From Thermoanaerobaculia bacterium (lineage in GTDB: Bacteria > Acidobacteriota > Thermoanaerobaculia > Multivoradales > J023): a DNA stretch of 64,000 nt. Both the position numbers and the translations under genes were made by a program. Shown one piece after another: positions 7,932 to 18,154 of the stretch; the stretch's first letter is position 1; every line of letters begins with the position of its first letter. A model generated the notes under the pieces. The model was not told where the DNA came from and ran no database searches. It was given only the letters and a program-made list of their open reading frames with translations. The stretch lies in NCBI GenBank assembly GCA_030431255.1, contig JAUIJL010000027.1, positions 59,131 to 123,130 on the forward strand, in the 5' to 3' direction.

Positions 7932-10784
7932 ATGGCCGAGCAGACAGGCTCTTCGTTTACCGGGCGATCTCGCTCCCGCAAAACCCGACCCAGCGTGTTG
8001 GTGATCGATCGCCTGGCCAAAGGGGTGATCACCTTCGGCGGCATCGGCACGATTCTCTCCGTGCTCGGTGTGGCGCTCTTTCTCGTCTGGGTGGTGCTGC
8101 CCCTCTTCCTTTCGGCGGATACCTCGAATCTGCAAGCCTTCGACCGCGGGGCCAAGAACCTTCACGGCATTGGTCTCGACGAATACCAAACCTTGGGCTG
8201 GAGCCTGAGCGCTTCGGGTGACCTGGCGCTGTTTCGCCTCGACAACGGCGAGCTGCTGAGCGTCGAACGCCTTTTTTCGGGTCCCGGCGCGGACGATCCC
8301 GAATTGGGCGACTCCGAAACGGCCGGCGATGCCGACGATTCCACGGACACTTCCGAAGAGGCAGACGTCTCCGAAGACTCTGCCGTCTCCGAAGACGCTG
8401 CCGCCTCCGAAGAGGTGACCGCGAGTCGAGAGCCGGCAGCCACGGCGGAGATCGTCTCGTCGTCGTTTTCCATCCGTTCGGAGACCGCGGCCTTCGGCTT
8501 GAGCGACGGCTCGATTCGCTTGATCGATATCGGTTTCAAAACCGAGATTCTCAACCGCGAGGATCTGGAGCCGGGAGTTGCCGCGAGCTTCGATCGTGCG
8601 GAGGAAGACTCTGGGGACGCCGCCGAAGCTCTGACCGTCGCCTACCGCAAAGGGGTGCTGCAAAAAACACCCTCGGATCAATATCGCCTACAGGAATTGA
8701 AGTTGGTTCCGGGCGTGCGGGCGGATGTGGCGTCGGGTCCGATCACGGGCATCACCCACGTCAACACCCCCGACGGCCCCATGGCGGTGTTCTTCGCCGA
8801 CGGCAAGCTGCAGATGGTCTACTGGCAGGCCGAGGAGGATATGTTCTCGGGTGAGACCACTTACGAGCTCCAGGATGCGATCGATCTGCCGCTGGACGCG
8901 ACCTCCGTGCCCGACTACATCGCCCTGGACGGCGCCGGCCGCGAGGTCTACCTGGTGTCCAGGAAAGGGCGTCTGCAGCGCATCGATTTGCGGGATCGGC
9001 AGCAGCCCTATGTCGCCGAGTCGGGCGATCTCTATGCCGAGGGCTCGACGGAAGAGGTCACTTTCTTCGGGGCTTTGCTCGGTGGCACCACCTTCATTTG
9101 GGGCGACTCCGAAGGCCGGGTGCAGGCGGGATTCCCGATTCGTCCGGAAAATGCAGCTCCGGGATTTCCGGCCCTCTTCAACAGCACCCGCGATCCCAAA
9201 GCGCAGATGGCTTTCGCCCGCACCAAGAGCTTGGCCGATGGCAAGGCGGCGGCGGTGTCCATGTCGTCGTCATCCCGCAGCCGTTTGGCCTACAGCGGCT
9301 TCGCCGACGGCGAGCTGAGGCTTTTCAACGTCACCAACGCGGCGGAAATTCAACGCTTTCGATTGCCCGAAGAGGCGCCGGTTCTGCAAATCGCGTTGTC
9401 GCCCAAGGAAGACGGCGTATTGGTGGCCACCGCTGATCAGATCTTTCACGCGGATCTCGACCCGAGATTCCCGGAAGCCGGATTCTCGGCATTCTTCCGT
9501 CCGGTTTGGTACGAGGGTTATGCCGAGTCCGAGCACATTTGGCAGTCGTCCTCCGGCACCGACGACTTCGAAATGAAGCTGGGCCTGATGCCGTTGATCT
9601 TCGGCACGCTGAAGGCGACTTTTTATTCGATGATCTTCGGCGCCCCTCTGGCCTTGCTGGCGGCCATCTTCACCAGCGAGCTTCTGCCTCGTCGGGCCCG
9701 CAGCGTGCTCAAGCCGGGCATTGAATTCATGGCCAGCTTGCCCAGCGTGGTTTTGGGTTTTCTGGCCGCCTTGGTCTTCGCCCCCTACATCGAAAAGGTG
9801 GTGCCCGCCACCTTGGGGGTCTTCGTCACACTGCCCATCTGTATCTTGCTCGGCGCGTTTTTGTGGCAGCTGTTGCCGAGCGAAAAAGCGATCCGTTGGC
9901 AGAGCCGGCGCTTTCTCTTCATGGTCCTGCTGGTGCCGGTGGGCATTGGGGTCGCTGGGCTGACCGGACCGTGGATCGAGAAGTGGTTCTTTGCCGGCGA
10001 CATTAGGGGTTGGCTGGCTTGGGATCCCGGAGCCGACGGAGTCGTCGCGAAAGGTGCCGAGCCATTCGCCAGCCCCTTGGGTGGGTGGATGATCCTCGCC
10101 GTGCCGCTTTCTGCGTTGATCGTCAGCTTGAGCATGGGGCGCTGGGTCAGACCGCGTATGCGCCGATGGGGCGCGGTTTGGGACCGTCGCCAATACGCCA
10201 TGTACGACTTGTTGCGATTCCTGGCGGGCATCGCCTGCACATTCCTGTTGGCCCTGCTGCTTTCGTGGTTGATGTCGGTGCTCGGCTTTGACCCGCGGGG
10301 CGGCTACGTCGATACCTACGTGCAGCGAAACGCTTTGATCGTGGGCTTTGTGATGGGTTTCGCCATCATCCCGATCATCTACACCATTTCCGAGGACGCC
10401 CTGTCGACGGTGCCGGAGCATCTGCGCTCGGCCTCCCTCGGTGCCGGCGCCACGCCGTGGCAGACCGCGGTCCGGATCGTCATTCCCACCGCCATGAGCG
10501 GTTTGTTCTCGGCGTTGATGATAGGCCTGGGAAGAGCGGTGGGCGAGACCATGATCGTGCTCATGGCGGCGGGCAACACCCCGGTCATGGACATGAATAT
10601 GTTTGAAGGATTCCGCACTCTGTCGGCGAATATCGCTGTGGAGCTGCCCGAGGCGGTGAAGGGGGATACCCACTATCGGACCCTCTTCTTGGCCGCCTTG
10701 GTGCTGTTTTTGATGACCTTTGTGGTCAACACCATCGCCGAGGTGATTCGATTGCGCTTCCGCAAAAGGGCTTACCAGCTATGA
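7932..10784 (+). CDS. pstC: Phosphate ABC transporter permease PstC, oversized form
   Basis: Inner-membrane permease of the high-affinity phosphate transporter. It starts with a cytoplasmic tail and a first helix (about residues 38-62). A long extracytoplasmic domain of about 480 residues follows, with propeller-like strands such as GFADGELRLFNV. The permease core then begins near 555. The ABC-contact (EAA) loop is visible as RSASLGAGATPWQTAVRIVIP-like sequence near 836-856. At 950 aa it is about three times the E. coli protein; large PstC forms with such domains are known in some gammaproteobacteria. Residues about 120-165 are an acidic Ser/Asp/Glu/Ala-rich stretch with SEDSAVSEDAAASEE periodicity. 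Its stop overlaps the pstA start by 4 bp. Confidence 0.92.
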   Translation: MAEQTGSSFTGRSRSRKTRPSVLVIDRLAKGVITFGGIGTILSVLGVALFLVWVVLPLFLSADTSNLQAFDRGAKNLHGIGLDEYQTLGWSLSASGDLALFRLDNGELLSVERLFSGPGADDPELGDSETAGDADDSTDTSEEADVSEDSAVSEDAAASEEVTASREPAATAEIVSSSFSIRSETAAFGLSDGSIRLIDIGFKTEILNREDLEPGVAASFDRAEEDSGDAAEALTVAYRKGVLQKTPSDQYRLQELKLVPGVRADVASGPITGITHVNTPDGPMAVFFADGKLQMVYWQAEEDMFSGETTYELQDAIDLPLDATSVPDYIALDGAGREVYLVSRKGRLQRIDLRDRQQPYVAESGDLYAEGSTEEVTFFGALLGGTTFIWGDSEGRVQAGFPIRPENAAPGFPALFNSTRDPKAQMAFARTKSLADGKAAAVSMSSSSRSRLAYSGFADGELRLFNVTNAAEIQRFRLPEEAPVLQIALSPKEDGVLVATADQIFHADLDPRFPEAGFSAFFRPVWYEGYAESEHIWQSSSGTDDFEMKLGLMPLIFGTLKATFYSMIFGAPLALLAAIFTSELLPRRARSVLKPGIEFMASLPSVVLGFLAALVFAPYIEKVVPATLGVFVTLPICILLGAFLWQLLPSEKAIRWQSRRFLFMVLLVPVGIGVAGLTGPWIEKWFFAGDIRGWLAWDPGADGVVAKGAEPFASPLGGWMILAVPLSALIVSLSMGRWVRPRMRRWGAVWDRRQYAMYDLLRFLAGIACTFLLALLLSWLMSVLGFDPRGGYVDTYVQRNALIVGFVMGFAIIPIIYTISEDALSTVPEHLRSASLGAGATPWQTAVRIVIPTAMSGLFSALMIGLGRAVGETMIVLMAAGNTPVMDMNMFEGFRTLSANIAVELPEAVKGDTHYRTLFLAALVLFLMTFVVNTIAEVIRLRFRKRAYQL

Positions 10785-12841
10785 GCAGCTCCGAAAAAGA
10801 ATCCAAGTCTTCAGGTCGAGATGCCTCGGGCCGAGGCTCTTCCGGCCAAGGTGCTTCCGGCAAAGGTTCTTCCGGCAACGGCGGCGGGTGGAGTGAGCGC
10901 ACCCGCGCCCGCAGCAAGAGCAGCCTCTTCGCCGCCGGCGAGCCCATGGTGTGGCTCACCGGTGGAGCCCTGGCGGCTTGTGCCTTCATGGTCGCGGGTT
11001 TGTTGTTGTTGGTGTTGGTCAAAGGTCTGAGCACCTTCTGGCCCGCGTCGGTGATCAAGCTCGAGACCCCTGACGGTCGGACCTACATGGGTGAGGTCAC
11101 CCGTGAGGATCTCTACCGGCCGACGGACAACGTGCTCGCCGACCTAGACGGGGAGATCGCTCGCAAGGCTGCCCTTGAAGTAGAAGAGAAGGAAGGTTGG
11201 GCCTTTCGGCGCTTGGTGCGAACCGGCAACTTCAAGCTGACCCAGAACCACTTCAGCTGGGTCAACGAATGGGAGGTCGCCGAAGCCTCCGAGCCCGAGT
11301 GGGCGATGGTGCTGGAGCGCTTGGAGTGGGGTCGCTTTTACGGCTTCCCGGAAGCCTTCGTGTTGCTGACGCCGATCTCGGAGCGGACCGCTGACGGCCA
11401 GGGACGGACCGGCGAAGAGCGCATGGCCGAAGCCCTGGGTTTGGTGGAAGAGCTCGCCGGCCAAGGAGCCGAGGTTCAGCTGGTCGATGATCGATTCGTC
11501 AACGGTCGCCGTGGGCCCGCCCTGGTGGACCCCGCGGAGTCCGCGACCGTGCAAGACCTCCAAGGGGTGGCTCAGGTCTTTCGGGGTCCCGAGCAGGCGT
11601 GGGCGAAATTCCAAGAGCTGCACAAAGAGTCGCGGCAGCGCTGGCACGACCGTCGCCGATTGGAGAAATTCGATACCGGCAAGGTCAACCACAAGCAGGA
11701 GGAGGCACGTCTGGCCGTGCGCGAGCTGGAGCTCGAGCTGGAAGAAGCGTCGGGCACTGCCGGCGAGCCCGATGTGCGGACCCGGCTTGCGGACGCCGAG
11801 GCGAAATTCGAAGAGGTTCGGACCTGGGCCGACCGAGAGTTCACCCGCATTCGCCAAGAAATCGACGCCATCAATCACGAGAACAGCCGTTATCAAATTC
11901 TCATGCGGACCGCCGGAGAGGGGACTCGCCCGGAGGAGCAAGTGCTGCTGCGTCTGGACGACGTGGTTCGGGCGTATCCGGCGAATCGGCTGGGCTGGGT
12001 CGACAAAGCGGGCATCTACCTGAGCCGCTGGTCCGAGTTCCTGACCGATGAGCCGCGGGAAGCCAACAGCGAAGGCGGTGTGTATCCGGCGATTTTCGGC
12101 ACGGTGGCCATGACCTTGATCATGTCGCTGGTGGTGGTGCCGTTCGGTGTGCTGGCGGCCCTCTACTTGAAGGAATACGCCAATGCCGGGCCGGTGGTGT
12201 CGGCGGTTCGCATCGCCGTCAACAATCTGGCGGGTGTGCCGTCGATCGTTTTCGGCGTGTTCGGCCTGGGTTTCTTCTGTTATGTGGTGGGAGCGTCTAT
12301 CGACGAGGTCTTATTCGCCGCCAATTTGCCCAATCCGACCTTCGGCAAGGGCGGCTTGCTCTGGGCTTCTTTGACCCTCGCTCTGTTGACCCTGCCGGTG
12401 GTGATCGTGGCCACGGAGGAGGCGGTGTCGGCGGTGCCCAATTCCATGCGCGAAGGCTCCTACGCCTGCGGCGCCTCGAAATGGCAGACCATCCGTCGCA
12501 TCGTTTTGCCCCGAGCCTTGCCGGGCATCATCACCGGCATGATTTTGGCGATTGCTCGCGGTGCCGGTGAGGTGGCTCCCCTGATGTTGGTGGGCGCGGT
12601 AAAGCTTGCGCCGGAGCTGCCGATCGACGGCCTCTTCCCCTTTGTGCATCCGGAGCGCAGCTTCATGCACCTCGGTTTCCACATCTATGACGTGGGCTTT
12701 CAGAGCCAGAACTCCGAAGCGGCCAAACCCATGGTGTTCACCACCACCCTTTTGTTGATCGCCATCGTCGCCGTGTTGAACTTCGTCACGATCGCGATTC
12801 GCAACCGGTTGCGCAGTAAATTTGCCGGCGGTCAATTCTGA
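10781..12841 (+). CDS. pstA: Phosphate ABC transporter permease PstA, oversized form
   Basis: Second permease subunit, 686 aa against about 290-300 usual. The N-terminal 30 residues are a Gly/Ser repeat tail ([20 protein letters not shown]). A first helix (about 55-80) leads to a long periplasmic insertion. That insertion contains a charged coiled coil (about 285-375, with repeated Glu/Leu/Arg heptads), and the permease core begins near 435. The EAA loop appears near 548-570 ([17 protein letters not shown]), and [18 protein letters not shown] is typical of PstA. The start overlaps the pstC stop as ATGA, so translation is probably coupled. PstC and PstA both carry large external domains, so they probably form a shared periplasmic structure. 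Confidence 0.92.
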   Translation: MSSSEKESKSSGRDASGRGSSGQGASGKGSSGNGGGWSERTRARSKSSLFAAGEPMVWLTGGALAACAFMVAGLLLLVLVKGLSTFWPASVIKLETPDGRTYMGEVTREDLYRPTDNVLADLDGEIARKAALEVEEKEGWAFRRLVRTGNFKLTQNHFSWVNEWEVAEASEPEWAMVLERLEWGRFYGFPEAFVLLTPISERTADGQGRTGEERMAEALGLVEELAGQGAEVQLVDDRFVNGRRGPALVDPAESATVQDLQGVAQVFRGPEQAWAKFQELHKESRQRWHDRRRLEKFDTGKVNHKQEEARLAVRELELELEEASGTAGEPDVRTRLADAEAKFEEVRTWADREFTRIRQEIDAINHENSRYQILMRTAGEGTRPEEQVLLRLDDVVRAYPANRLGWVDKAGIYLSRWSEFLTDEPREANSEGGVYPAIFGTVAMTLIMSLVVVPFGVLAALYLKEYANAGPVVSAVRIAVNNLAGVPSIVFGVFGLGFFCYVVGASIDEVLFAANLPNPTFGKGGLLWASLTLALLTLPVVIVATEEAVSAVPNSMREGSYACGASKWQTIRRIVLPRALPGIITGMILAIARGAGEVAPLMLVGAVKLAPELPIDGLFPFVHPERSFMHLGFHIYDVGFQSQNSEAAKPMVFTTTLLLIAIVAVLNFVTIAIRNRLRSKFAGGQF

Positions 12842-12863
12842 TTCGCCTTCATGCAGGACTAGA

Positions 12864-13760
12864 ATGATGAAAACAGACGTGAACGCTTCTTCCGCCTCCG
12901 AGATCGCCGTCGCCGTCAAGGCCGCCGCCGATCCCAACGACCCGATCGCCGCCATCTCGCGGGGTGAGACCCTGCCCAGCGAGGTCCACAAAAGTCTGGC
13001 GGACGAGGAAGCGGTGCTCGATGTGAAGGATTTTCGCCTCTGGTACGGCGCTGCCCAGGCCCTATACGACATCAACATGTCGGTGCCCCGCGGCAAGGTG
13101 ACGGCGCTGATCGGTCCTTCGGGCTGCGGCAAATCGACTCTGCTGCGCAGCGTCAACCGCCTGAACGATTTGATCGACATCGTCAAAATCGACGGCGACA
13201 TGGTGCTCAACGGAGACTCCGTCTACGGCCCTGGGGTCGACGTGATCGAGCTGCGCAAACGCATGGGCATGGTGTTCCAGAAATCCAATCCGTTTCCCAT
13301 GTCGATCTACGAGAATGTCGTTTACTCATTGCGCATCGACGGTGAGAACCGCAAGTCCGTGCTCGACGAGATCTGCGAGAAGAGCTTGCGCGGCGCGGCC
13401 CTGTGGAATGAGGTCAAAGATCGCTTGGACGATCTGGCCTTGGGATTGTCCGGTGGACAGCAACAGCGCCTGTGCATCGCTCGCGCCATCGCCGCGGAGC
13501 CGGAGGTCCTGCTGATGGACGAGCCGTGCTCGGCGTTGGATCCCATCGCCACGGGAAAAATTGAAGATTTGATCGAGTCTCTGCGCGGTGAATATACGAT
13601 TTTGATCGTCACCCACAACATGCAGCAGGCGTCTCGGGTTTCCGACTACACGGCTTTCATGTATCTCGGTCGATTGATCGAGTACGGCGCCACCGGTGAG
13701 CTGTTCACCCGGCCGCATCTCAAGGCGACTGAGGATTACATCACCGGCAGATTCGGCTGA
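12864..13760 (+). CDS. pstB: Phosphate ABC transporter ATP-binding protein PstB
   Basis: ATPase that powers PstCA. Walker [10 protein letters not shown] (residues 84-92), signature [10 protein letters not shown], Walker [14 protein letters not shown] and the switch His in VTHNMQQA are all intact. The PstB hallmark [17 protein letters not shown] is present. The start at ATG 12864 leaves 22 bp after pstA and gives 298 aa. That is about 40 residues more than usual, in an Ala-rich N-terminal tail; an upstream in-frame start at 12822 would overlap pstA. No phoU follows, although it is commonly linked to pstB. Confidence 0.95.
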   Translation: MMKTDVNASSASEIAVAVKAAADPNDPIAAISRGETLPSEVHKSLADEEAVLDVKDFRLWYGAAQALYDINMSVPRGKVTALIGPSGCGKSTLLRSVNRLNDLIDIVKIDGDMVLNGDSVYGPGVDVIELRKRMGMVFQKSNPFPMSIYENVVYSLRIDGENRKSVLDEICEKSLRGAALWNEVKDRLDDLALGLSGGQQQRLCIARAIAAEPEVLLMDEPCSALDPIATGKIEDLIESLRGEYTILIVTHNMQQASRVSDYTAFMYLGRLIEYGATGELFTRPHLKATEDYITGRFG

Positions 13761-13892
13761 CCCAAAATCGGCCGATCGAGTCCCTGGCTGTAGCGTTTTA
13801 GTGGACCGGTCAGCAGCCCCTGCTTTTCACCGGCTCTTTTCAGCTTCTTTAAAAAGCTGCTGCATGCTCTGCCTGCAGCTGACTTTATGACT

Positions 13893-13918
13893 TTGCAACG
13901 ATGTCTCATTGCAACGAT
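13893..13918 (+). promoter_or_regulatory. Direct repeat upstream of the porin gene
   Basis: TTGCAACGAT occurs at 13893-13902 and again at 13909-13918, a 16-bp period, 67 bp before the porin ATG. Spaced direct repeats are what PhoB-type regulators bind, but neither the sequence nor the 16-bp period matches the known Pho box (11-bp period). Just upstream, CAGCTT (13841-13846) can pair with AAGCTG (13854-13859), though no U-tract follows. Treat this as a candidate operator only. Confidence 0.3.
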
Positions 13919-13984
13919 ATGCCTTTGAAACTTCTTGTGCGCTCTCTGCGTGCGATTTCGTAGACAAACGGAGGTTAGAGGAAC

Positions 13985-15163
13985 ATGACCAAGAACCGAG
14001 TGACCGGCATTTTCGCCGCCCTCGCCGCTCTTCTCGTCCTGGCGCCGGCCGCTCAGGCCGACGATTGGGTTTCGAAGTGGAGCAACGGCCACAAGATTGA
14101 AAATAAGGAGAAGGGCCACAAGCTCAAGTTCGGTGGCCGTCTGCAGGCGGACTTTCAATTTGCTGACGTGGACCAGGAAGTGGCCACCGAGGAAGACGGA
14201 TTTGAGTTCCGTCGTGCCCGTCTCTTCATGTCCGGAACCGTGTACGGCAACGTTGAATTCAAGGTGCAATACGACTTCGCCGGCGGCGACGCGGACTTCA
14301 AAGATGCCTGGTTGGCCCTCAAGCAAGATTGGGGCAAGATCAAGATCGGCCACTTCAAAGAGCATTTCTCCTTGGAGGAGCTGACCAGCTCTAAATACAT
14401 CTCGTTCCTGGAGCGGTCCCTGCCGGTCCAAGCTTTCGCTCCGAGCCGCAACTCCGGTTTGGCTTTCGAAGGCAAGAACGGCGACAAATTCAACTGGGGT
14501 GTGGGTTACTACTACGACGCTGACGACTTCGGTATCTCCCGCAGCGAGGACGCCACCAACTTCACCGGCCGTATCGGCTTCCGTCCGGTTTACGAGGACG
14601 ACGGTGCCGGCATGTTCCACATCGGCATCGGCGCCACGGTCAAAGATTACGCCGGCACCACCCGCGTGCGCGTCCGTCCGGAGAGCCACTTCACCGGTCG
14701 CTACGTCGACACCGGCACTTTCGCCGCCGACGGTGCCACCAACTTGAACCTCGAGCTGGCCACCGTGCAGGGTCCCTTCTGGGCCGCGGCCGAGTACTTC
14801 ACCTCCGACGTGGACGCCCCGGCTTCCGGTGATCCGTCCTTCGGTGGTTTCTACGTGCAAGCCGGCTACTTCTTCACCGGTGAGAGCCGCGCCTTCAAAA
14901 CCTCCAGCGGTGCCTTCGACCGCATCAAGCCGAACGCCAACTGGGGCAAAGACGGCAGCGGTGCTTGGGAGATCAAGGCCCGTTACTCCACCATCGATCT
15001 CAACGACGCGGCCATCGCCGGCGGTGAGGAGACCAACATCAGTGTCGGCCTCAACTGGTACGCCAACCCGGTGACCCGCATGATGCTCGACTACATCAAC
15101 GCGGATGTGGAGGATGTCGGTGACGCCAACTTCATCCTCCTGCGTTGGCAGGTGGACTTCTGA
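13985..15163 (+). CDS. Phosphate-selective porin (OprO/OprP family)
   Basis: Outer-membrane beta-barrel for anion/phosphate entry. A signal peptide spans residues 1-25 (ending AAQA-DD). The mature chain shows alternating amphipathic strands, for example KLKFGGRLQADFQF, FEFRRARLFMSGTVYGN and EFKVQYDF, which are typical of the family's first strands. The C-terminal residue is Phe (LLRWQVDF), as expected for BAM-assembled proteins. At 392 aa it is close to the usual 400-440. An AGAGGAAC ribosome site precedes the ATG. Its place directly after pstSCAB supports phosphate as the substrate; a terminator follows. Pyrophosphate selectivity (OprO-like) cannot be excluded. Confidence 0.93.
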   Translation: MTKNRVTGIFAALAALLVLAPAAQADDWVSKWSNGHKIENKEKGHKLKFGGRLQADFQFADVDQEVATEEDGFEFRRARLFMSGTVYGNVEFKVQYDFAGGDADFKDAWLALKQDWGKIKIGHFKEHFSLEELTSSKYISFLERSLPVQAFAPSRNSGLAFEGKNGDKFNWGVGYYYDADDFGISRSEDATNFTGRIGFRPVYEDDGAGMFHIGIGATVKDYAGTTRVRVRPESHFTGRYVDTGTFAADGATNLNLELATVQGPFWAAAEYFTSDVDAPASGDPSFGGFYVQAGYFFTGESRAFKTSSGAFDRIKPNANWGKDGSGAWEIKARYSTIDLNDAAIAGGEETNISVGLNWYANPVTRMMLDYINADVEDVGDANFILLRWQVDF

Positions 15164-15205
15164 TCGGCTTTCCGATTTAGAGGCCCATTCGGGCCGCAAA
15201 GAAGA

Positions 15206-15237
15206 AACGGGCGACCTTATTCAGGCGCCCGTTTTTT
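15206..15237 (+). terminator. Rho-independent terminator after the pst-porin group
   Basis: AACGGGCG (15206-15213) pairs with CGCCCGTT (15226-15233) around a 12-nt loop and runs into a TTTTTT tract at 15232-15237. It closes the phosphate module. Confidence 0.88.
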
Positions 15238-15280
15238 GGTTCTTGGGGTGCTTTTGCGGGCCTAGCCAGCCGAGGGCGAC

Positions 15281-15595
15281 CTAGGGTTGGAGCATGTGCA
15301 CGAAGCCCAAGAAAAGGTTTGCGGCCAGGGCCAGCAAAGCGCCGTCGGACAATCGGCTGAGGGTCGCATCATTAAGGGGCACATGTGCCCGGGTGATGAC
15401 GAATTTCTGGCCCGCGAGACTCGAGCGCACAAGGCCCTTGAGGGTTGTATGGGAGGTGCCGAAAACTCTCGGCCGGCCCAGCTGCTCGTAGATCTCCGGA
15501 TGCCAATAGGCCAGCCTGACGAAGGTGTGATGGAGCAGGGCACAGCAGGCTAAGACCAGTATCGCTGCCACTCCGAATAGGATGTCTTCGCTCAT
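15281..15595 (-). CDS. Small membrane protein of unknown function
   Basis: The 104-residue product has a strong N-terminal helix (about 6-28, ILFGVAAILVLACCALLHH) and a second near the C-terminus (about 86-101, LLALAANLFLGFVHML). A basic stretch lies between them. GGGAGG lies 8 nt before the ATG. It sits 24 bp downstream of the TPR regulator on the same strand, so the two are probably co-transcribed. I do not recognise a family. Confidence 0.65.
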   Translation of the reverse strand: MSEDILFGVAAILVLACCALLHHTFVRLAYWHPEIYEQLGRPRVFGTSHTTLKGLVRSSLAGQKFVITRAHVPLNDATLSRLSDGALLALAANLFLGFVHMLQP

Positions 15596-15619
15596 GGTCG
15601 ACCTCCCGGTTTTAGGTGC

Positions 15620-18154
15620 TTACGAGGCGTCTCGAGTTTTTATTCGCCGCAACTCGGCCCGCAGCTCCTCGATCATGGATCTCAAATTGGGATCTTGATT
15701 CGGCGTTTCCGTCCACTCTCGATCCAAACGATCCAGATCGGATTCAGCTTCTTCGATACGACCCCGGCGAAGAGCGATTTCGGCGGCCAGAATCTTCGAT
15801 TGCATGGCGCCACGAGCATCTGAGACCGCCTGAAATCCTTCCAGAGCCCGTCGGCAATGCTCGGATGCTCGATCCCACTCGCCAGTGTCCCGGGCAACAC
15901 GGGCCAGCTCGTTCTGGGCTTGGGCGGTCCAGGTCGGATCGCCGGCATGCCGAAAGAGCTGTGCGGCTTTGAGAGCCGCCTCGTGCGCGGATTCGAGGTC
16001 GGCGCCGAGCCGGTGCGCTTTGCTCAGCTTGAGCAGGGCCAATCCCTCGCGGTGTCGATCCCCCAAGGTTTTGTTGAGCTCAACGGCTTCGTTCAGCAGC
16101 GCGTAGGCATGGCTCGGTCGTTGGGCGTAGATTTCGAGGTCCGCCAGATTGGTGAGTGCCATGGCGAGCCCGGAGCGATCCTCGATGTCCCGTTTCAAGT
16201 CGAGCGACCGGCGCAAATAGCTCTCCGCGTCGGTGGTGTTGCCACGCTTCGATGCCACGGCCGCCAGATTGTTGAGGACTCGTCCCATGAGCCGCTTGGC
16301 TTCGAGCCGGCGGAAGATGTCCAGGGCACCCAATAGGATCTCTTCGGCTTGTTCCAGGCGGCCCAGGCGAATGAGAACCGACGCCTTTCCTGCTTCGGCG
16401 ACGGCCGCCGCCAGCTCGTCGCCGGACCGGCGGTAGGTTTGCTCTGCGTCTCCATAGGCCTCCAAGGTCTCTTCGGCTCGGCCAAGGCGAAAGAGGGCCC
16501 AGGCCTGGTGCTCCCGGGCCGCCGCGACCAGCAACGGACGGTCGGCGTCGCGAGCTTCTCGGAGCGCCTGCTCAGCCGCCTCCAGGGCTTTGGGGAAGTT
16601 GCCGCGGTCCGAGCTCAGGTTGCTTTCCAAGAGGGTGATCCGCGGATCCGAGCCGATGGCGAGGGGCAGGCTCCGAAGGTCGGCCAAAATCTGCTCGACC
16701 TTGGCCGTTTCCCCCAAGTTCCGAAGGCAGCGGGTCAGCTCCAAGCCGATCTCTAAGTCGTCCGGTGCGAAGCGCCAGAGGGCGCCGTAGATTTCGGCGG
16801 CCTCCGACCACTCTTTGCGAATGACCCGGGAGCGACCTTCGACCGTGAGCTCCAAGGTCCGCGGCAGGCCCGCGGCCAGAATGCCCGCCCGGCTCGCCGC
16901 CTCGCGGGCCCGGGCGGCATTGCCCATGCGATCCCACGCGTCGGCCAAGGCGGCAAAGATCAACGCGCTCTCGGGCTCCCTTTCCGCCGCTTTCCGCAAC
17001 AGCTCGATCGCCTCCGAGAGCTCATGCCCCCGCAGCTTGTCCAACCCACGGGTGTAGAGCGACAGGCTTTCCGGATGGTGAGGCAACGCCGATCGCGCCG
17101 CGGACGATGAAGGCGTGTCCGCGCCCTGGACTCCGAGGCGCGCCAACATGTCGTCGGTCAGGCTGAGAACGGCTCGGTCCAGGGCGTCGAGCCGCCCTTC
17201 TTTTCGCAACACGGCCACGGTGGCGCCGGAGGAGGTTTCTTGAACCACGAGGTGGATGCGCAGAGCGCCTTGATCGTGGATCCAATAGGAACCCGAGGCC
17301 ACCCAATCCGCGCCCAAGTGATCTCCCAAACGGTTCAGGGTGTCCGGGGCTAGCTGGTCGACACTCGGGATGTCTTGGCGCGCCCGTAACCGGAAGACGC
17401 TTTCCGCCGGCACCACGCGCAGGGCTTGGCGGGTGAGGATTTCGACACTGGTCAATTCCGTCAGCGCCGTGGCGACCCAGGGTGCTTGATGCTCGGAGAT
17501 CCCGCGAAAACCCAAGATCGCCAACGAAGGGCGGATCGACGGCCCAGAGCTCGGATTCGCGGTGGGGCCGAGGAAGAGATACAACCCTAGGATGCCGACG
17601 ATCGATAGCCCGAGAACGCATAGAGAGGCGATCATCCAACGACGGCCCGTCTCGCTCTCGCCGGTCCGGGGAGGGTGTCCGCTGGCCTGAGGCGGCTCGG
17701 CGGTATCTGTTTCGGCAAAGAGAGGGGTCTCGGGTCGAGGATGGTGGGCTCGTACCTCGCCGATGAATCGATAGCCCCGGCGGGGAACCGTCTCGATGTA
17801 GATCGGCTCGGCGGGGTCGTCTCCAAGGGTCCGGCGAACCTCGCTGACGGTTTGCTTCAGGGAGCTGGGGGAGATGTGCTCAACGCCCCAGACCGCGTCG
17901 AGAATTTCGTCGCGGGGCAGGATTCGGGGGGCCTGCTCGACCAACAGCGCCAGGAGGCGATAGGCCTGGGGACGGAGGTGCAGCTCGCCGTCTGGTCCAA
18001 CGAGCAGGCCGCGAAGCAGATCGAGCTGAAAAGGACCGAGCTCATAGATCTGCTCGGTGCGTTGGTCAGGGACCGTGGGGTCTTCTTGCTGTGGAGGTTC
18101 TTGCTGCGAAACGTCTGGTGGGGGGATTTCTTGCGACTGGACGTTGGACGGCAC
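15620..18154 (-). CDS. Membrane regulator: OmpR-type winged helix, TolB-like domain, TPRs
   Basis: Probable one-component transcription regulator anchored in the inner membrane. Residues about 36-135 are an OmpR/PhoB-type winged helix (LRPQAYRLLALLVEQ, SLKQTVSEVRRTLGDD, TVPRRGYRFIG). A transmembrane helix lies near 171-195. A TolB/FlgO-like domain follows (about 205-350, SLAILGFRGI, GADWVASGSYW), then at least ten TPR-like helical pairs to the C-terminus. This CadC-like architecture is frequent in Acidobacteriota. The start is uncertain: the open frame extends into the divergent gene. I chose GTG 18154 with AAAGAG just upstream; a TTG at 18181 is an alternative. The divergent secreted protein is a plausible target. 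Confidence 0.82.
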   Translation of the reverse strand: MPSNVQSQEIPPPDVSQQEPPQQEDPTVPDQRTEQIYELGPFQLDLLRGLLVGPDGELHLRPQAYRLLALLVEQAPRILPRDEILDAVWGVEHISPSSLKQTVSEVRRTLGDDPAEPIYIETVPRRGYRFIGEVRAHHPRPETPLFAETDTAEPPQASGHPPRTGESETGRRWMIASLCVLGLSIVGILGLYLFLGPTANPSSGPSIRPSLAILGFRGISEHQAPWVATALTELTSVEILTRQALRVVPAESVFRLRARQDIPSVDQLAPDTLNRLGDHLGADWVASGSYWIHDQGALRIHLVVQETSSGATVAVLRKEGRLDALDRAVLSLTDDMLARLGVQGADTPSSSAARSALPHHPESLSLYTRGLDKLRGHELSEAIELLRKAAEREPESALIFAALADAWDRMGNAARAREAASRAGILAAGLPRTLELTVEGRSRVIRKEWSEAAEIYGALWRFAPDDLEIGLELTRCLRNLGETAKVEQILADLRSLPLAIGSDPRITLLESNLSSDRGNFPKALEAAEQALREARDADRPLLVAAAREHQAWALFRLGRAEETLEAYGDAEQTYRRSGDELAAAVAEAGKASVLIRLGRLEQAEEILLGALDIFRRLEAKRLMGRVLNNLAAVASKRGNTTDAESYLRRSLDLKRDIEDRSGLAMALTNLADLEIYAQRPSHAYALLNEAVELNKTLGDRHREGLALLKLSKAHRLGADLESAHEAALKAAQLFRHAGDPTWTAQAQNELARVARDTGEWDRASEHCRRALEGFQAVSDARGAMQSKILAAEIALRRGRIEEAESDLDRLDREWTETPNQDPNLRSMIEELRAELRRIKTRDAS

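Noticed and set aside
13736..15199. 487-codon minus-strand frame opposite the porin
   Set aside because: Antisense shadow; the plus-strand frame has a signal peptide, strands and terminal Phe.
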